Below are positions 23,892 through 34,934 of a DNA stretch of 64,000 nucleotides, piece after piece. The notes under the pieces were generated by a model that made no database searches, was not told the origin of the DNA, and saw only the letters and a list, made by a program, of their open reading frames with translations. The translations under genes and the position numbers were made by a program. How positions within the stretch are numbered: the first letter of the stretch is position 1; each line of letters begins with the position of its first letter. This stretch comes from Lates calcarifer (taxonomy: Eukaryota > Chordata > Actinopteri > Centropomidae), in the NCBI RefSeq assembly GCF_001640805.2, contig NC_066838.1:3937101-4001100 (forward strand), given 5' to 3'.

Positions 23892-24600
23892 GATTATACA
23901 ACTATTACCAACAAAGCAAAATGTATAATCAAAATCTGTTCATGTTGAGGAGCAATTTGCTCTCAAAATTAAAAGTTTTTTGCGAGTGTTTTTCCCATTT
24001 CCATGGAAATACTTCGGGTCTCACTATTAACTGGAGCACAATCAGTCACGTCAGTGGACTCCTGTGTAATGTAATGTGTAATGGAACCAAGTTTACCACT
24101 ACAGCAAATAATCAGAACCTTAGTAACGACCTAGCAACAGAAATGATTTTCTAGTCCCAGATGAGTGAACTCTGAGCTGACGTTTTATCGAGGTCTCTGA
24201 ATTTACCAAACTAAATCAACAGCCTACTGCACAAATAAATGCTTACTTTTATCAACCACGTTATAACAAAGACGCTGCATTTATTTACTCACACAGATGT
24301 AGCTTCTGCAACCGCAAACTTTTACATGAATTTTAAGTTATAGCGCCATGTCACCGGCACAGCTGATGGAGAAAGCGGTCTGCAAGCATCATTGAAATGA
24401 CGTTAAACCCTCGAGTGTAACTTTGCGATTATACAACTATTACCAACAAAGTAAAATATATATGGCGGAGTAATATTTTTAGTGATGAGTAAGGCGTTCT
24501 GTCATGCTGATTTGAACACATTCTGTCTTGTTGTCCAATCAGATTGCTTGGTTGGAACTACTTGTTGTATAATAGTTCATAGACAACATATCTTTTCCAC
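23822..24600. mobile_element. MITE-like foldback repeat
   Basis: A 29-nt block beginning TTGCGATTATACAAC is identical at 23888-23916 and 24423-24451, each preceded by a diverged ACGTTAAA/ATGTTAAA plus CCCT(T/C)GAGT stretch and followed by AAAAT. The left edge also carries the same block's upstream part in inverted form (the hairpin). Near 24568-24590 'cttgttgtataatagttc' is a rough inverted version of 'actattatacaac'. Terminal-style inverted and direct repeats with a non-coding interior fit a non-autonomous DNA element or two nested copies. Exact ends are uncertain. The 92-codon ORF inside is not credible as a gene. Confidence 0.5.
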
Positions 24601-24611
24601 CAAAATATCCA

Positions 24612-24795
24612 ACAATGTTGCTGCTGATGTTTAGTAGGTGTGCTACATCATGTGCTACATAAATTGACATTGTGGCCTGATGAATGTGCTAGATGAAGAG
24701 TCAAGGGCTCGTCAAAGTCAGTAGAATTCATCCTCTTGGGACCATGAATGCCAAACTTCATGCTTATTGCCTCGTTTTAGTGTGGACCAAAATTC
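24612..24795 (+). mobile_element. fragment of the 'GCTAACATG' fish repeat
   Basis: It shows 'gctgatgtttagtaggtgtg', 'gatgaatgtgctagatgaag', 'gtcagtagaattcatcctct', 'gggaccatgaatgccaaact' and 'agtgtggaccaa', in the same order as the family's second half, with deletions. Confidence 0.6.
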
Positions 24796-26388
24796 TCACG
24801 AGCTCAGCTCTCAACTTTAAGCTCTGTGGAGCTAATCTAGAACAACAGTGACATGTTCTAGTTTTTTAAGTCCCCCTCTACAAAAGCAGTGAAGAAAGGA
24901 CAGGGAAGTGAATCAGGGCATGGGGTGTGTGTTGCGGACTTGAGGGGTCAGCTATTTGGCTCAATTCTCTCCTGCTGTGATTGGCCAACCAGGAACGGTG
25001 GCCGTACTATCAGCAGCCCAAAGAGCGATCTGTCAGTCTCCCTGATCTGGTGGAAGATGGATGATGCTGGCCAGACAGCAGCTGTAGTGCGAGTGTGAAC
25101 ACGAGCGTGGGTGTGTGAGAGCTGCCGAGTGTGTGACTCGAGTCCAGTCTCTGTGCCTCAGTCTCTGCCTCTGTCCATGTCTCTCTCGTTTGTCTCTACC
25201 ATCCTCACGCACACGTCAAGTGTGTATCTCTTAACGTGTGTGTTTGTATATATGTGCCTGTCTGCTGTTAAAACAGCGGGTGTGTTGCCACCAGTGTCAC
25301 ATAATCACTCAATCTTCAATCATGTCAGGGAGAGCAGACTTGAGATGGCGAGTTGGCAAAGATACACACGCTCTTTCCATATATATTCATGAAAGGCCAT
25401 CTTTTCACAGCCGACAGGGTCTTTCGCTCTGTTAGTTGTGTGATTTATCATCCCACCACGCCTGAAGGTTTATATATATGGGGACAGGAGGGTGTGGAGA
25501 GCAAACCGCTGAACGGGCATGTAGATGTCGAGCAGTGATGAGCTGCTCAGAGGTCTTCAGCCATGTGTAGTGGATGCACATATCACTGTACACACACGCA
25601 TGCTCATGCACACACAGACACACATGCACCATTAGTGCAGTGTGCCACACCCCAGTCAAGTCAGCGTTATGTATGGTCTCCCTCAGTCTGACAGCTCCAC
25701 AGATTTCATTTAGCTGTAATATCCTCCTTTGAGTGATCACACACACGGAAAGCAAGTGAAATTGGTCCACATGTGTATTTCACTCCGTGTCCTACGCCGG
25801 GCAATCACTGTGACAGGCGTTACGATGTAGATCAGGTGGCACATATTAATTTAATGTCAAGCCTCCAGAATCTGCCTGATCCAGATATAGTCCCTATGTT
25901 TTATCCCACCACATAAAATGTCACTTCATGCTAAAAGGTCTCAATTACAGTGACACTACTCATGCACAAGGTCACAAATCACACGCACATGTGGAAAATA
26001 CACACACTCAAACTGCAGATAGAAACTGGAAACACTTATACCCGGAGCAGTTACGCTGCGCTTCCCCACACTCTCCAGCACTAACGTTTAACTGGGATTT
26101 CATGTCAGAGATCCTAAGGCCACAATTTCTCCATTATCTAGAATTGGAGGTGGCCTGTAATGTCATTAGAATTACACTTAACAGTCATCAAATGCGGTGA
26201 GTGGAAAGAAAATGAATCTTTTTCGTAGTGGTGTCGCTCTGTTTCCGTCACGACCATCTAGATCTCACAAATCAGAAATAAAACAAAACACATCAGCAGA
26301 AAGTTTCCTGTGTCTCATTTAAAAGCATTGCACGAGGAGCCTTGCACAAAATAATGCAAAAAGACAAGAACGTAAATTATTGTGCATT
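24796..26388. other. non-coding, slightly GC-richer unique sequence
   Basis: The part 24890-25160 is more GC-rich, with an inverted CCAAT (GATTGGCCAACC) at about 24980. It could be a promoter or an old exon, but no frame gives a known protein. At 26117-26156 an imperfect hairpin is visible: AGGCCAC and CTCCA pair with TGGAG-GTGGCCT. Confidence 0.4.
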
Positions 26389-26389
26389 T

Positions 26390-26690
26390 GGGTGGCTGTG
26401 GCTCAGGAGGTAGAGCAGTCGCCCACCAATCAGAAGGTCAGTGGTTTGATTCCTGGCTCCTCCAGTCTGCATGCCAAAGTATCCTTGGGCAAGATACTGA
26501 ACCCCAAACTGCCTCCAATGTGTGTCACATTGGTGTGTGAATGTGTTTAGAAAGCACATTATATATAGAACATGTGCTGTATGAATGTGTGTGAATGGGG
26601 TGAATGTGATCTGTAGTGTAAAGCGCTTTGAGTGGTCGAAAAGACTAGAAAAGCGCTATATAAGTACAGTCCATTTACCATTTAAGTTAA
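26390..26690 (+). mobile_element. tRNA-derived SINE
   Basis: The 5' part is tRNA-like: a box A-type TGGCTCAGGAGG at 26399-26410 and a box B-type GGTTTGATTCC at 26443-26453, 44 bases apart, as in an RNA polymerase III internal promoter. The body follows with 'cctccagtctgcatgcc', 'atccttgggcaagatac', a TGTGTGAATG-rich stretch and 'taaagcgctttgagtgg'. The 3' end 'aaaagcgctatataagtac' is the LINE-like tail shared by several fish SINEs and LINEs. I recognise it as a widespread percomorph SINE. There is one small internal insertion/duplication around 26545-26580 ('cacattatatatagaaca'). No clear target duplication is seen. The box B T-for-C change suggests it is inactive. Confidence 0.8.
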
Positions 26691-27071
26691 AGTAACAAGG
26701 CTCGGACACTTAGAGCCAGTGGAAGGGTAAAACTAGGTGAAACCAGAGAGTCAATTTTCTTCTTTTATTTTGTTTCATTAGGAAAACTGACAGTACGCTC
26801 TGTTCTTGAGGGATGTTACAGTTCATCCCCCAGAAAATGCATGAAAAAATGTTGAAGGGTAAAAGGTTTTCACATTTTTCAAGAAAGACTGTGGCAAAGC
26901 TCCAAATATTAGAAAGTGACTCTTAATAGGAAATGAAAAGAAAGAGATGCAGAAAAACAGAACATTAATTTCTTTGGGCTCTTAAGAATCAAAAAATAAC
27001 CTACCCAAGGTTACTATTAAATGACTCTGGAATTTAAAAACATGTTCCCACAGTTATTCTCAGAATGATTA

Positions 27072-27302
27072 TCAAAGGTATTCAGAAAATCCAAAAGGAA
27101 AGTGTGTACCTTTATCCCAGTCTGAGCGATTACCACCTCCCACACATTTGTCTCTGTCATGACAGGCTTTACATTCTCTATTCAAGTAACAATTATATTC
27201 ATCAGATATTAATCCATCGATTATTTTACCCCATGAATTGTCTAGTGTAATGTCTCCAATACCCTTTTTTTCAAGAAACAAAGTAATTTCATTTACTATC
27301 AC
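27072..27302 (-). pseudogene. unrecognised Cys-containing coding-like segment, copy A
   Basis: A 76-codon minus-strand frame. The N-terminal half reads like a folded domain (…FLEKKGIGDITLDNSWG…). The C-terminal half has ECKACHDRDKC and then NRSDWDKGTHFPFG before the stop. The last 80 bases (about 27085-27165) are similar at DNA level to copy B at 27880-27965, sharing 'ggtaat', 'tca', 'gataa', 'acacactt' and 'ttgga' in the same order. The similarity of encoded residues (GN-S-DKGTHF) suggests an old duplicated coding sequence, host or transposon-derived. I do not recognise the family. No splice sites or start are convincing. Confidence 0.25.
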
Positions 27303-27649
27303 AGAAGACTAAAAAAATCTGGAAATATTCATGAGGTGCAGAGGCGGTTTATCTAGTGCTCATATCTTTACCACAGAAATACTGTAACACTTCACTTTTT
27401 GGGAGGAAAAAAAACACAACTGTGCCTCTACAGACTGTTAATTGCCAGTTCAGTTCCAGGACAGGATAAATGTGGGTGTTGAAAGTGAAAAAGCAGCACT
27501 TGCCCATTCGTCATTTCCACCAAAGGAGTGACTTTTTGAGCAAGGTCTATAATTACCCACTGCTCTGAATGGCAGTAAAGCTGCTCAGTGGGCCGCAGAT
27601 CACACTGTGGCTGTACTGGACAGCTACCAAGTCTAAATATGTGTGTGGA

Positions 27650-28149
27650 TCAGTATGCTTTATCTGTGGTGTTTGTTAAATTATTATTAAGAGTATCTGA
27701 AACCATGTCCCTCCACACGTTTCCAACATGAAAATCACTGGAAAGGTGTAATAACTTCCTAAAAACCAATGATCTGACAGGCACGCCCACTCCACAGTCA
27801 TATGCAGGATGTTCTCTTACAAGGGCTTTCTTTTTCACACAAACCACCTGCTGCTTTTTGCATGCACAACAAGGTGAATAAAGTCTATCCAAAAGTGTGT
27901 GCCCTTATCTCCATTTGAACAATTACCGCATGTTTGTTTTGAGCATACCCCAGTCTCCAATGGGTATTCCTGAAAAGGAGAGTATTGCTTAGTAGCACTT
28001 TGCTGGATAAGGGCTAAGGGCTGATATTGATTACTATCCATCTGAAGTTTATTAATTTGCTTCTTGAAACAACTTTCAAGAACCACTTTATGGCCAAACA
28101 TAACCACTGGACAAGATTCTTTCCTTGAACCATGTTTTGTACGAGACAC
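27650..28149 (-). pseudogene. unrecognised Cys-containing coding-like segment, copy B (frame-broken)
   Basis: Two overlapping minus-strand frames. The first (27835-28149) includes KESCPVVMFGHKVVLESC and later CSKQTCGNCSNGDKGTHF. The second (27650-27892), in another frame, includes CCACKKQQVVCVKK. If both were once one protein, a frameshift lies where they overlap (27835-27892). The CGNCSNGDKGTHF part aligns with copy A. With respect to A, B lacks 5 bases just after the shared ACACAC (A reads ACACACTTTCCTTTTGGA, B ACACACTTTTGGA), which breaks the homologous frame. It is a decayed copy of an unknown multi-copy coding sequence; a retroelement gene is one possibility, but nothing diagnostic is seen. 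Confidence 0.25.
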
Positions 28150-28599
28150 TGTTCATTCAGAAGAACTTTTGTAAAGAAATAATTCCACTCAATCAATTAA
28201 CTATATGACAGAATCATTTTTCAAAATGACTCACTTGGGATGCTTTTTGTCTGATAAACCCAGAGGAAATAAGATGGTGAAAAGGCCACAAACCTTAGGT
28301 ATTACAATCACAAGAAATGACCAGATTTCAGTCAGCAACCTTGCCGGTATTTAGTGTGTCCATAAAATACTGAGCCATCAGGGTGGCTACACTGATAACA
28401 ACTTAAAAGGCTGCTTTATTCCATCAGTATTTCAAAAACAAGGTTTGTTATTGAAAAACCTGACACTGCCCTGTGTCTATGTTTTTCAAGCTCTTCCCAC
28501 ATTGTGGAACTACAGAGAAGGACTGCTGACACCTCTAACTTCAGAGTATTTTCTAAATGGGGAATGTCTGGTCATGAATCGCCTTCGTCTTCTATTAAT

Positions 28600-28935
28600 T
28601 ATCATCAATAACGCCTCCCTGCCCATTTATTTCACCCTCACCCACTAACCACTTACACTGATGATCCCAACCCCCTCTGTTAAGCACATCCCATCCCCCG
28701 ACACACACACAGTCACTCACTCATATACACTCACATCCATGCACATCATACACACACACCAACCCCCATTGCTTCCATACAAATACCTTCTTCAATTCCT
28801 CATTTCCCCCTCCCCCTCCATTTACCATCATCACTCTCTCCCATTCCCTGTCTTTACCTCACCCACTCACCACTTGTTCTCAGCCGACCGCCATCCACCA
28901 CCCCCACGCCCCTTCACCGCCATCCTTCACTAGCA
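28600..28935. repeat. G-depleted, C/A-rich low-complexity tract
   Basis: On the plus strand G is nearly absent for over 300 bases while C, A and T runs such as CCCCCTCCCCCTCC and CACACACACC alternate. The ORFs here (Pro/Ser/His/Thr-rich) are composition artefacts. Confidence 0.75.
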
Positions 28936-30510
28936 CTTGTATCAAACCCAATCGGACTACTCCAGCAAGATGTGCATTGCGTTGTCAATGAAGATGAGCA
29001 GAGGAAGCGAGGATCTCCTTGGAAATGATCCAGCAGAAATGCTGACTGAAAAAAAAAAAATCAAAGGCCGTCCTCTCTGAAAGTGTCACGTTGATTGCAG
29101 GCCGTCAGCTTATTCTGAATTCCTATCCAATCAAATTACAGTACGAGCTGTAGTCTCTCAAGATGGCCTGGTGTTCATGCAACATCTGAAGGTCGTCATT
29201 TGTTTTTGGCGCAGTATTAAAATGAGCAATCTTTTTAATAACAGGCACAGCTGTTAAGAGTATAGCTGCCACTTTCCAAGTCTTTTATGCATGCAAGAAA
29301 AGCTTATACAAAAGACAAATACATTTCTGTATTATGCCTCTGATGCATTAGTAAGATTGCTTTTGTGGGGAATGGAAAATGTTGAAAAATGACATTCTGT
29401 GCATTTCTGCAAAATGAAGTGTGCTGTCATGAAAAATGGCCTATTGTCAGCAAACAGACCAGATACTTGTGTCATCAGGTATGATGGATGAGCACCCTGG
29501 TTCATTTTATCATTTTATCTTGAATTTTGTTGTTCTGCCAACAATATGACAAAATATCTGAAGGCATGAATCAAACACAGACCTTAATCCTTCTTTCCCT
29601 ATACAACGGACAAGATTGAGCAGTACTTTTAGAAGAAATATCATCATCTTAGAGGATGGAATATGAAATGAGTCCATCAGCAAGACCTTGCACTTTATAT
29701 TTCATCATATCTATTATTTTTTGCCACACTAACATGGTTTATTTCATTGTATTGTACTATCATGCATAATGAAGATGAGTGAATTAAACACCCAAATGCA
29801 TAAAGCATCACAGCGGTCAGTGGATGAGGAGTTAGCAGGTGGCTCTCCCCCTGTGGAGCTGACACACACAAAAAAGCACATCACTCAGGCTTAACGCACA
29901 CACGGACGCACGTGTGTGCTCACAGGGACTCCCTGTGCCCGCCAGGGCAGAGCGTGCAAACCTCTGTTTAACCAAAGCTGTTAGACCCCCCACCCCATAC
30001 CCTACCTCTTGATTGTATCATTGCTCTCTCCCGCTCTTTTCCTTCACCTCTGTTTCGCCCCCACACACATTTTGATACAGTCAGAAACATCCATACACAC
30101 ATGCATGAAAACACTTACTGAAAACACATGCCCACACACTTGGCACAGCTTCCATAGCCTCTAGCATGCATAGTCTTTGAGCTAAAGAGCTATATTAGTT
30201 TCTCCATCTTTTTTGCCTGTTGTACTTTAATCTATTCACTGCAACAGTGGCAGTTATCAGCATGCAGCGAACAAAGGTTTGCCTTGGGGCAGCTTCCCTG
30301 GCTTTGCTTTGGTCCACACAGATTTACTTCCTTTGCCAAGTGTCTTTGTTGATATGCGTGTGCATATCAACATATATTATGTTTGTATGTTTACACATGC
30401 TCAAGGTTAGTTTCCTCTATTAATGGCATCAATAGACATGTGTATTGAGAACACGTGAGTGTGTCTCTGCATACCAATATACGTTTTTCCTTCATTAATC
30501 TCCTCCACAG

Positions 30511-30566
30511 AGCATATACCATGGAGGAAAAAACTCAACAGAATCAAGGGTGAAGTGAGGGAGCAG
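30511..30566 (+). other. exon-like interval, unproven
   Basis: It is preceded by a pyrimidine-rich stretch ending CTCCACAG (30503-30510) and followed by GTGAGG at 30567, a good donor. The frame is open across it and reads PWRKKLNRIKGEVREQ. The product is not recognised and no partner exons are seen, so it may be chance. Confidence 0.12.
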
Positions 30567-31414
30567 GTGAGGTACAAAGAAGCTGAGAACACATCTACAC
30601 ATCTACACTCACAAGTCTGGTTTTCTTTCATTGAGCATTACAAAGCTCTTCTACTCTCCTCTAACTGTCTTTCCTTAGCAGGGCACAGCCATCAGCTGTA
30701 GCTTTTGAGGGGCTTTAACACCATAATATTTTTAGCTCACCCTGGATTCCCAGTAATAAAACTTGATATGACTTAGATTTGATGGTGTCACCTGAGATTA
30801 GGTGTCTTGACTGTCCGTCACTATAAACCAATCAGGTTTCATGAATCTGAGTCACATCACAGGCACGTTAACGAGGTGAGTTTTGGAACAGCTGGAGACT
30901 CATGGGGAAGGCAAGCCAAACAGAGAAGCAGCAGTTAATCACTGTCAGTAAATGGTTAAAGTCATTGCAGGAAAGTAGCAGACTGCTATGTCTGTCATGT
31001 GCTCTCATGCTGCACCACCAGCAAGCTCTAGTTTTATGTGTAGCTGTTTTATGATCAAAGTGATGCATTTAAAGGAAGCTCTCAGTGCTTTTGGTCACAG
31101 TTCACAGTACATATCACAAGGGGAGGCTGAGATAAAATAGATTATGGAATAAAATGAAAAATAAAAGATCCCTCTCTGCTTCTCCAGGAAAAAATCACAT
31201 TGCCATGCCCTCAGCACATTACATGCCATAAAACCATGATTTGATCGACATGTCAGTGCAGCAGCCCATCCGTTACTGTTCTCCTTGGTTAACGTGTCAC
31301 ATTTATGAGCCATGATCAAATTGCTGTTTTATGCTTGTCCAGAGAAAAATATATGGATGTATTTAAACAGATTAATTGAACTGATGAAAGAGGAAAGACA
31401 GGGAACAGAACAGA

Positions 31415-31464
31415 GGTTTAACCTGCTGAGACTGAGACTCAGCAGAGTCTCAGCAGGTTAAACC
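31415..31464. repeat. perfect 19-bp inverted repeat, 12-nt spacer
   Basis: GGTTTAACCTGCTGAGACT at 31415-31433 is exactly the reverse complement of 31446-31464. The inner CTGCTGAG (31423-31430) can also pair with CTCAGCAG (31438-31445), so two alternative hairpins are possible. Confidence 0.95.
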
Positions 31465-32084
31465 AATGTGCATCCTCACTGTCTATCTAAGCTGGACAGT
31501 GTGGATGTACATTGCTTTTATTTTTTTCTTTCAGATGTAGCCAGGTTAGTGTGGACATACTCTATGTGAAGGATTCAAGAGTTTATTTAGTGGCTAAAAC
31601 CCTCAGCCCTAGACACATGGAATACCCATTTAGTCTTAATTATTTCCTGTTGCCTTCATTGTTATTTGGGAAAGACCAAAATGAATTTACATACAATTCT
31701 TCATAAAAAACTAATGTAATTAATGCAAATGCTCATTATGTGCAGAGAGTCCAGAGTCGTAATCTTTTGGATTGGCCTCAGGTGAAAATGCTGCATGGTT
31801 AATACTTTTATCCCCAGACATATTTTTCTTCTGCAGATGATGCTCAAGTGTATAGCTCAAGGCAATTAACCCTGCAGTGTGTTAATGGGTTTACACAGAT
31901 GTCAGAGGGATTTTTGTCTTCCAAGCAGGTGGCTTTTGTTTTTTTCCTTTAGCCTCTTCCTTATCATTCCTGTTTCTTCCTCCTGTTGTCTGGGATTCTG
32001 GTGGTCTCAGAAGGAGTTTCTAAAGAACAGTAATGACTGGGGATGGGGGCGTTCCACTTACGGATGAGTTTCAACATGTACTAA

Positions 32085-32205
32085 ATTGGGTGCGCAATTG
32101 TTGCTTAATGATTTAATTGTCATTAGATAATGACAACAAATAATTGACTGATCTGACTAAAATGCACTTGTCATTATATGTTCATTCTTATTACATTAAC
32201 TAGCT
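32085..32205. promoter_or_regulatory. homeodomain-site-rich patch, candidate conserved non-coding element
   Basis: It is rich in TAAT/ATTA words (TTAATGATTTAATTG, TAATTGA). It holds a perfect palindrome TTGTCATTA-GA-TAATGACAA at 32117-32136, which pairs two TCATTA/TAATGA homeodomain half-sites head to head. It has no repeat or coding features. Such patches are common in vertebrate developmental enhancers; conservation is untested. Confidence 0.25.
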
Positions 32206-33084
32206 AGCCTCCTTGTGTATTGTACTTCTCTTTAGGAGGATTCATCAATTCACAGTCTGTTTGAAGTGAAACTAGTTGGCCTGACAGACAGGCAATTCAG
32301 TGTATACATAATGAACTGTAAATGCTGCAGAGCTTTGTGTTCTCTGTTGGGGATGCCTGTGCTACCCCGGTGGTTCTCCATCGCTTACATACATGAATAA
32401 CCCCTGACATGCCACATGTTTGATGATGTATAATTCATAGATGGAGGATAAACCTTTGATCTCTGAGGACTGTACATGGTATCAGGTCAAATTTGTGCAC
32501 AAGGATTAGAAGAAGAATTTTCCCAGTGTTTAAGTAGCAGCACTTGGTCTCCATGGAAAACAATGAATTTCAATGCTGCAAGTTGTTTGACTTTGAACCA
32601 CTTTACAGGGATGCAAAGATGCAAAGAGGGCAGAGTGAGGAGAGACCCTGGACCCCACCGAGGACTTACTGAGAAAGCAAGAAGCAGCTAAGTGGGACAA
32701 ACCATTTCCATCAGCCTCCACGTTGTAATTTTGAGTGAGAGATATTGGGACTTTGTGACACAGACAGTACCCCCCACTGGATGAAAAGACCCACAGACAT
32801 GTTGGCAGACTGTTGGCTGCAATGTCTGCAAACGCACCACATTAAAAGTTAGCACTAGGGCTAACCACCTTAGAGATCTTGAATGCTTGAACACTCCCAA
32901 TTCAGAATAGGGTTTTTGTTCTGTGATCAATTTCACTGCTGTGCCTTTTCTTTCTCCAGGTGTCCTCAAACTACTGTCTTGTTGCTGCCATTGGGTAGTG
33001 CATGTACAACTGATAGAAGAAAAATTATTTTCATCCATGCCAGCAGTGCGGCTTGCTTGCAGTGTAGAGTAGGTCTGTCATCCA

Positions 33085-33375
33085 CCATTTTGTTCCAAAC
33101 AACAATTAGATGGATATATCGATTTGGTACAGGCATTCTTGGTCCCCAAAGAATGAATACTTATAACTTTGGTAATCTCATGACTTTTCCATAACATAAC
33201 CTAACATAGCATAATCAAAAGCTTCATTTGTTTCAAGAACTACTATATGGATTACCAAGAAATTTGGCTCAGAAATTTATGTTCCACACAGGATTAAGTG
33301 AAATAACCTTTGTGTTCCCTGACTTTGCATGTAGTGCCAGCATCAGGTTCTAATTTTCATTTGCCCAAAATGTTC
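33085..33375 (-). mobile_element. 'GCTAACATG' fish repeat, reverse, decayed
   Basis: The plus strand reads 'gatttggtacaggcattctt', 'ggtccccaaagaatgaatac', 'actttggtaatctcatgact', then a second module 'gaactactatatggattacc', 'aagaaatttggctcagaaat', 'cctttgtgttccctgacttt' and 'agtgccagcatcaggttc'. These are reverse-complement modules of the 18085-18845 family, again twice over. Confidence 0.6.
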
Positions 33376-34270
33376 ATTTGCCCAAAACACAACCAAATGC
33401 CTGTAAATTCCTGTCTTTGAGTAAACCTCTGGGTAGTGCCCTGTTGTGTGCCTTCAAACTGATGTATCTGTTATTACCCAGTCCTTTTTGTCTCTTTCAT
33501 ATCCAGGAATGATAGAGGGATATGGGTGAGATGATCTTTTCAGCAATACCTGAAGCAACACATCCCCAACAACACAGCCCATCTGGGACCATTTCTTGTG
33601 ATTGTTGATGATTGTTAACAATAGTTAACCCCCTAATCAAGCTCTCTATGTTCCCAGCAGCCCTGAGAAATTACAGATAACCTCCATCCCAAATATTTAG
33701 GTTTGAACCCTGTAAACTGTCGGTAAAGACAGTTCTTGGGTCTATGGAGGTCTATGTCGATCCACACAATGCTTTTTGCTTGTAACATTCCCCTCACTCA
33801 GAAAACAGTGGTTAAAATGTAACATACAATTTTAAAAGACTTTCTTTGCACGAATCTCTCTCAAGAAGCTATTTCTAATCTGAAAACCTCAAGGTCTAAA
33901 CCTCTTCTGCTGCTGCGACTAGTAAGTCTGCATTTATTCTTCCCAAAACATTGTCGGTAAAAGGATGAATTTCTTCACTCTTTGTACCATTAGACCTGTA
34001 GCAACATCTCTCTCTTTCTCTTTCTCTTTTACACACATACACAGGAAAGGTCAAGTGCACACATTCAGCACATATTCTTAGCAAAAACATCTCACACAAT
34101 CACTGAGGCAATGTGAGGAATCCATCCTTAATTCTGAATAAAAGATTCATTCAGGAAGCAGCAGCATGGTGTTGAATGACTCAGGGTTCATTCAACCTGA
34201 CGTTTATTCACAAAATTCTTTACCTTTCCCGTTCACTCTTTTTATTCACAGAAGTTCAGTGAAATGTCGT

Positions 34271-34306
34271 TATCTGGTTGTTTGGTGCGGACCAAACAAC
34301 CAGATA
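34271..34306. repeat. perfect 16-bp hairpin with 4-nt loop
   Basis: TATCTGGTTGTTTGGT (34271-34286), loop GCGG, then ACCAAACAACCAGATA (34291-34306). The arms match exactly. The loop is too small for a miRNA precursor and no T-run follows; a recent small foldback is the simplest view. Confidence 0.95.
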
Positions 34307-34902
34307 GAGACCACTTGATGAGGTGTGACACTGCACAGTAAGCATCTGAGTGTGGAGATTTTTCCCTAATCAATCAAATGGTGAAAAGGAATTATCTGTG
34401 TTCTTTATACATCCAATTGATGTTGGGACATTTCACAAAAAACAAACAAAATTAAAATTGTGAAAGATGCCTCTTTTTAGTAAACTAGTAGGCGAGTAAT
34501 GCTCATAATGGTCATAAGTTATTTCTTGATTAACTTCAGAGAAGACAGATAGACATATTCATATTTATGAATCAGCTACTGGAATATAGTTTCTTCACCA
34601 AGGCTATCCGATCATTAGGTTACCTGCCAGTCTATAGGTTTACTCCTGTTTTGTTTGTTTACAATAAGTATGAACATGAAACAAACCGGAGCCAAAAGGC
34701 AAGAATGTATCTTTATTTTTCCTTGGTCTCCACCAAATGACATTTCTATTTTATGTCTCCTAATTCCTGCTAAGATTAGAGATAGAGCAATGTTTACATT
34801 GTTTCTGACTGTACAGTATACAATATCTCAAGTGTCACATCTAAGACATGAATCTAAGGAAACATATACATATAGTTTCTCCTGCAACATACACACACAC
34901 AG

Positions 34903-34931
<29 letters not shown>
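34903..34931. repeat. (TA)n microsatellite
   Basis: About 14 TA units, following a short CA run. Confidence 0.95.

Positions 34932-34934
<3 letters not shown>

Larger units (their letters stand above)
26691..28600. other. non-coding stretch holding two copies of an unknown motif
   Basis: No intact gene. Two related minus-strand coding-like patches are listed separately. The rest is AT-rich and unremarkable. Confidence 0.45.
28936..33084. other. non-coding stretch with palindromes and a possible CNE
   Basis: No supported gene. It contains an exon-like 56-base interval (30511-30566), a perfect 19-bp inverted repeat (31415-31464) and an AT-rich palindrome (32117-32136), all listed separately. 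CA-rich runs lie at 29880-29920 and 30060-30140. Confidence 0.45.

Noticed and set aside
26390..26470. Functional tRNA gene
   Set aside because: Box A and box B are present, but the cloverleaf is not closed and the body and tail are those of a SINE.
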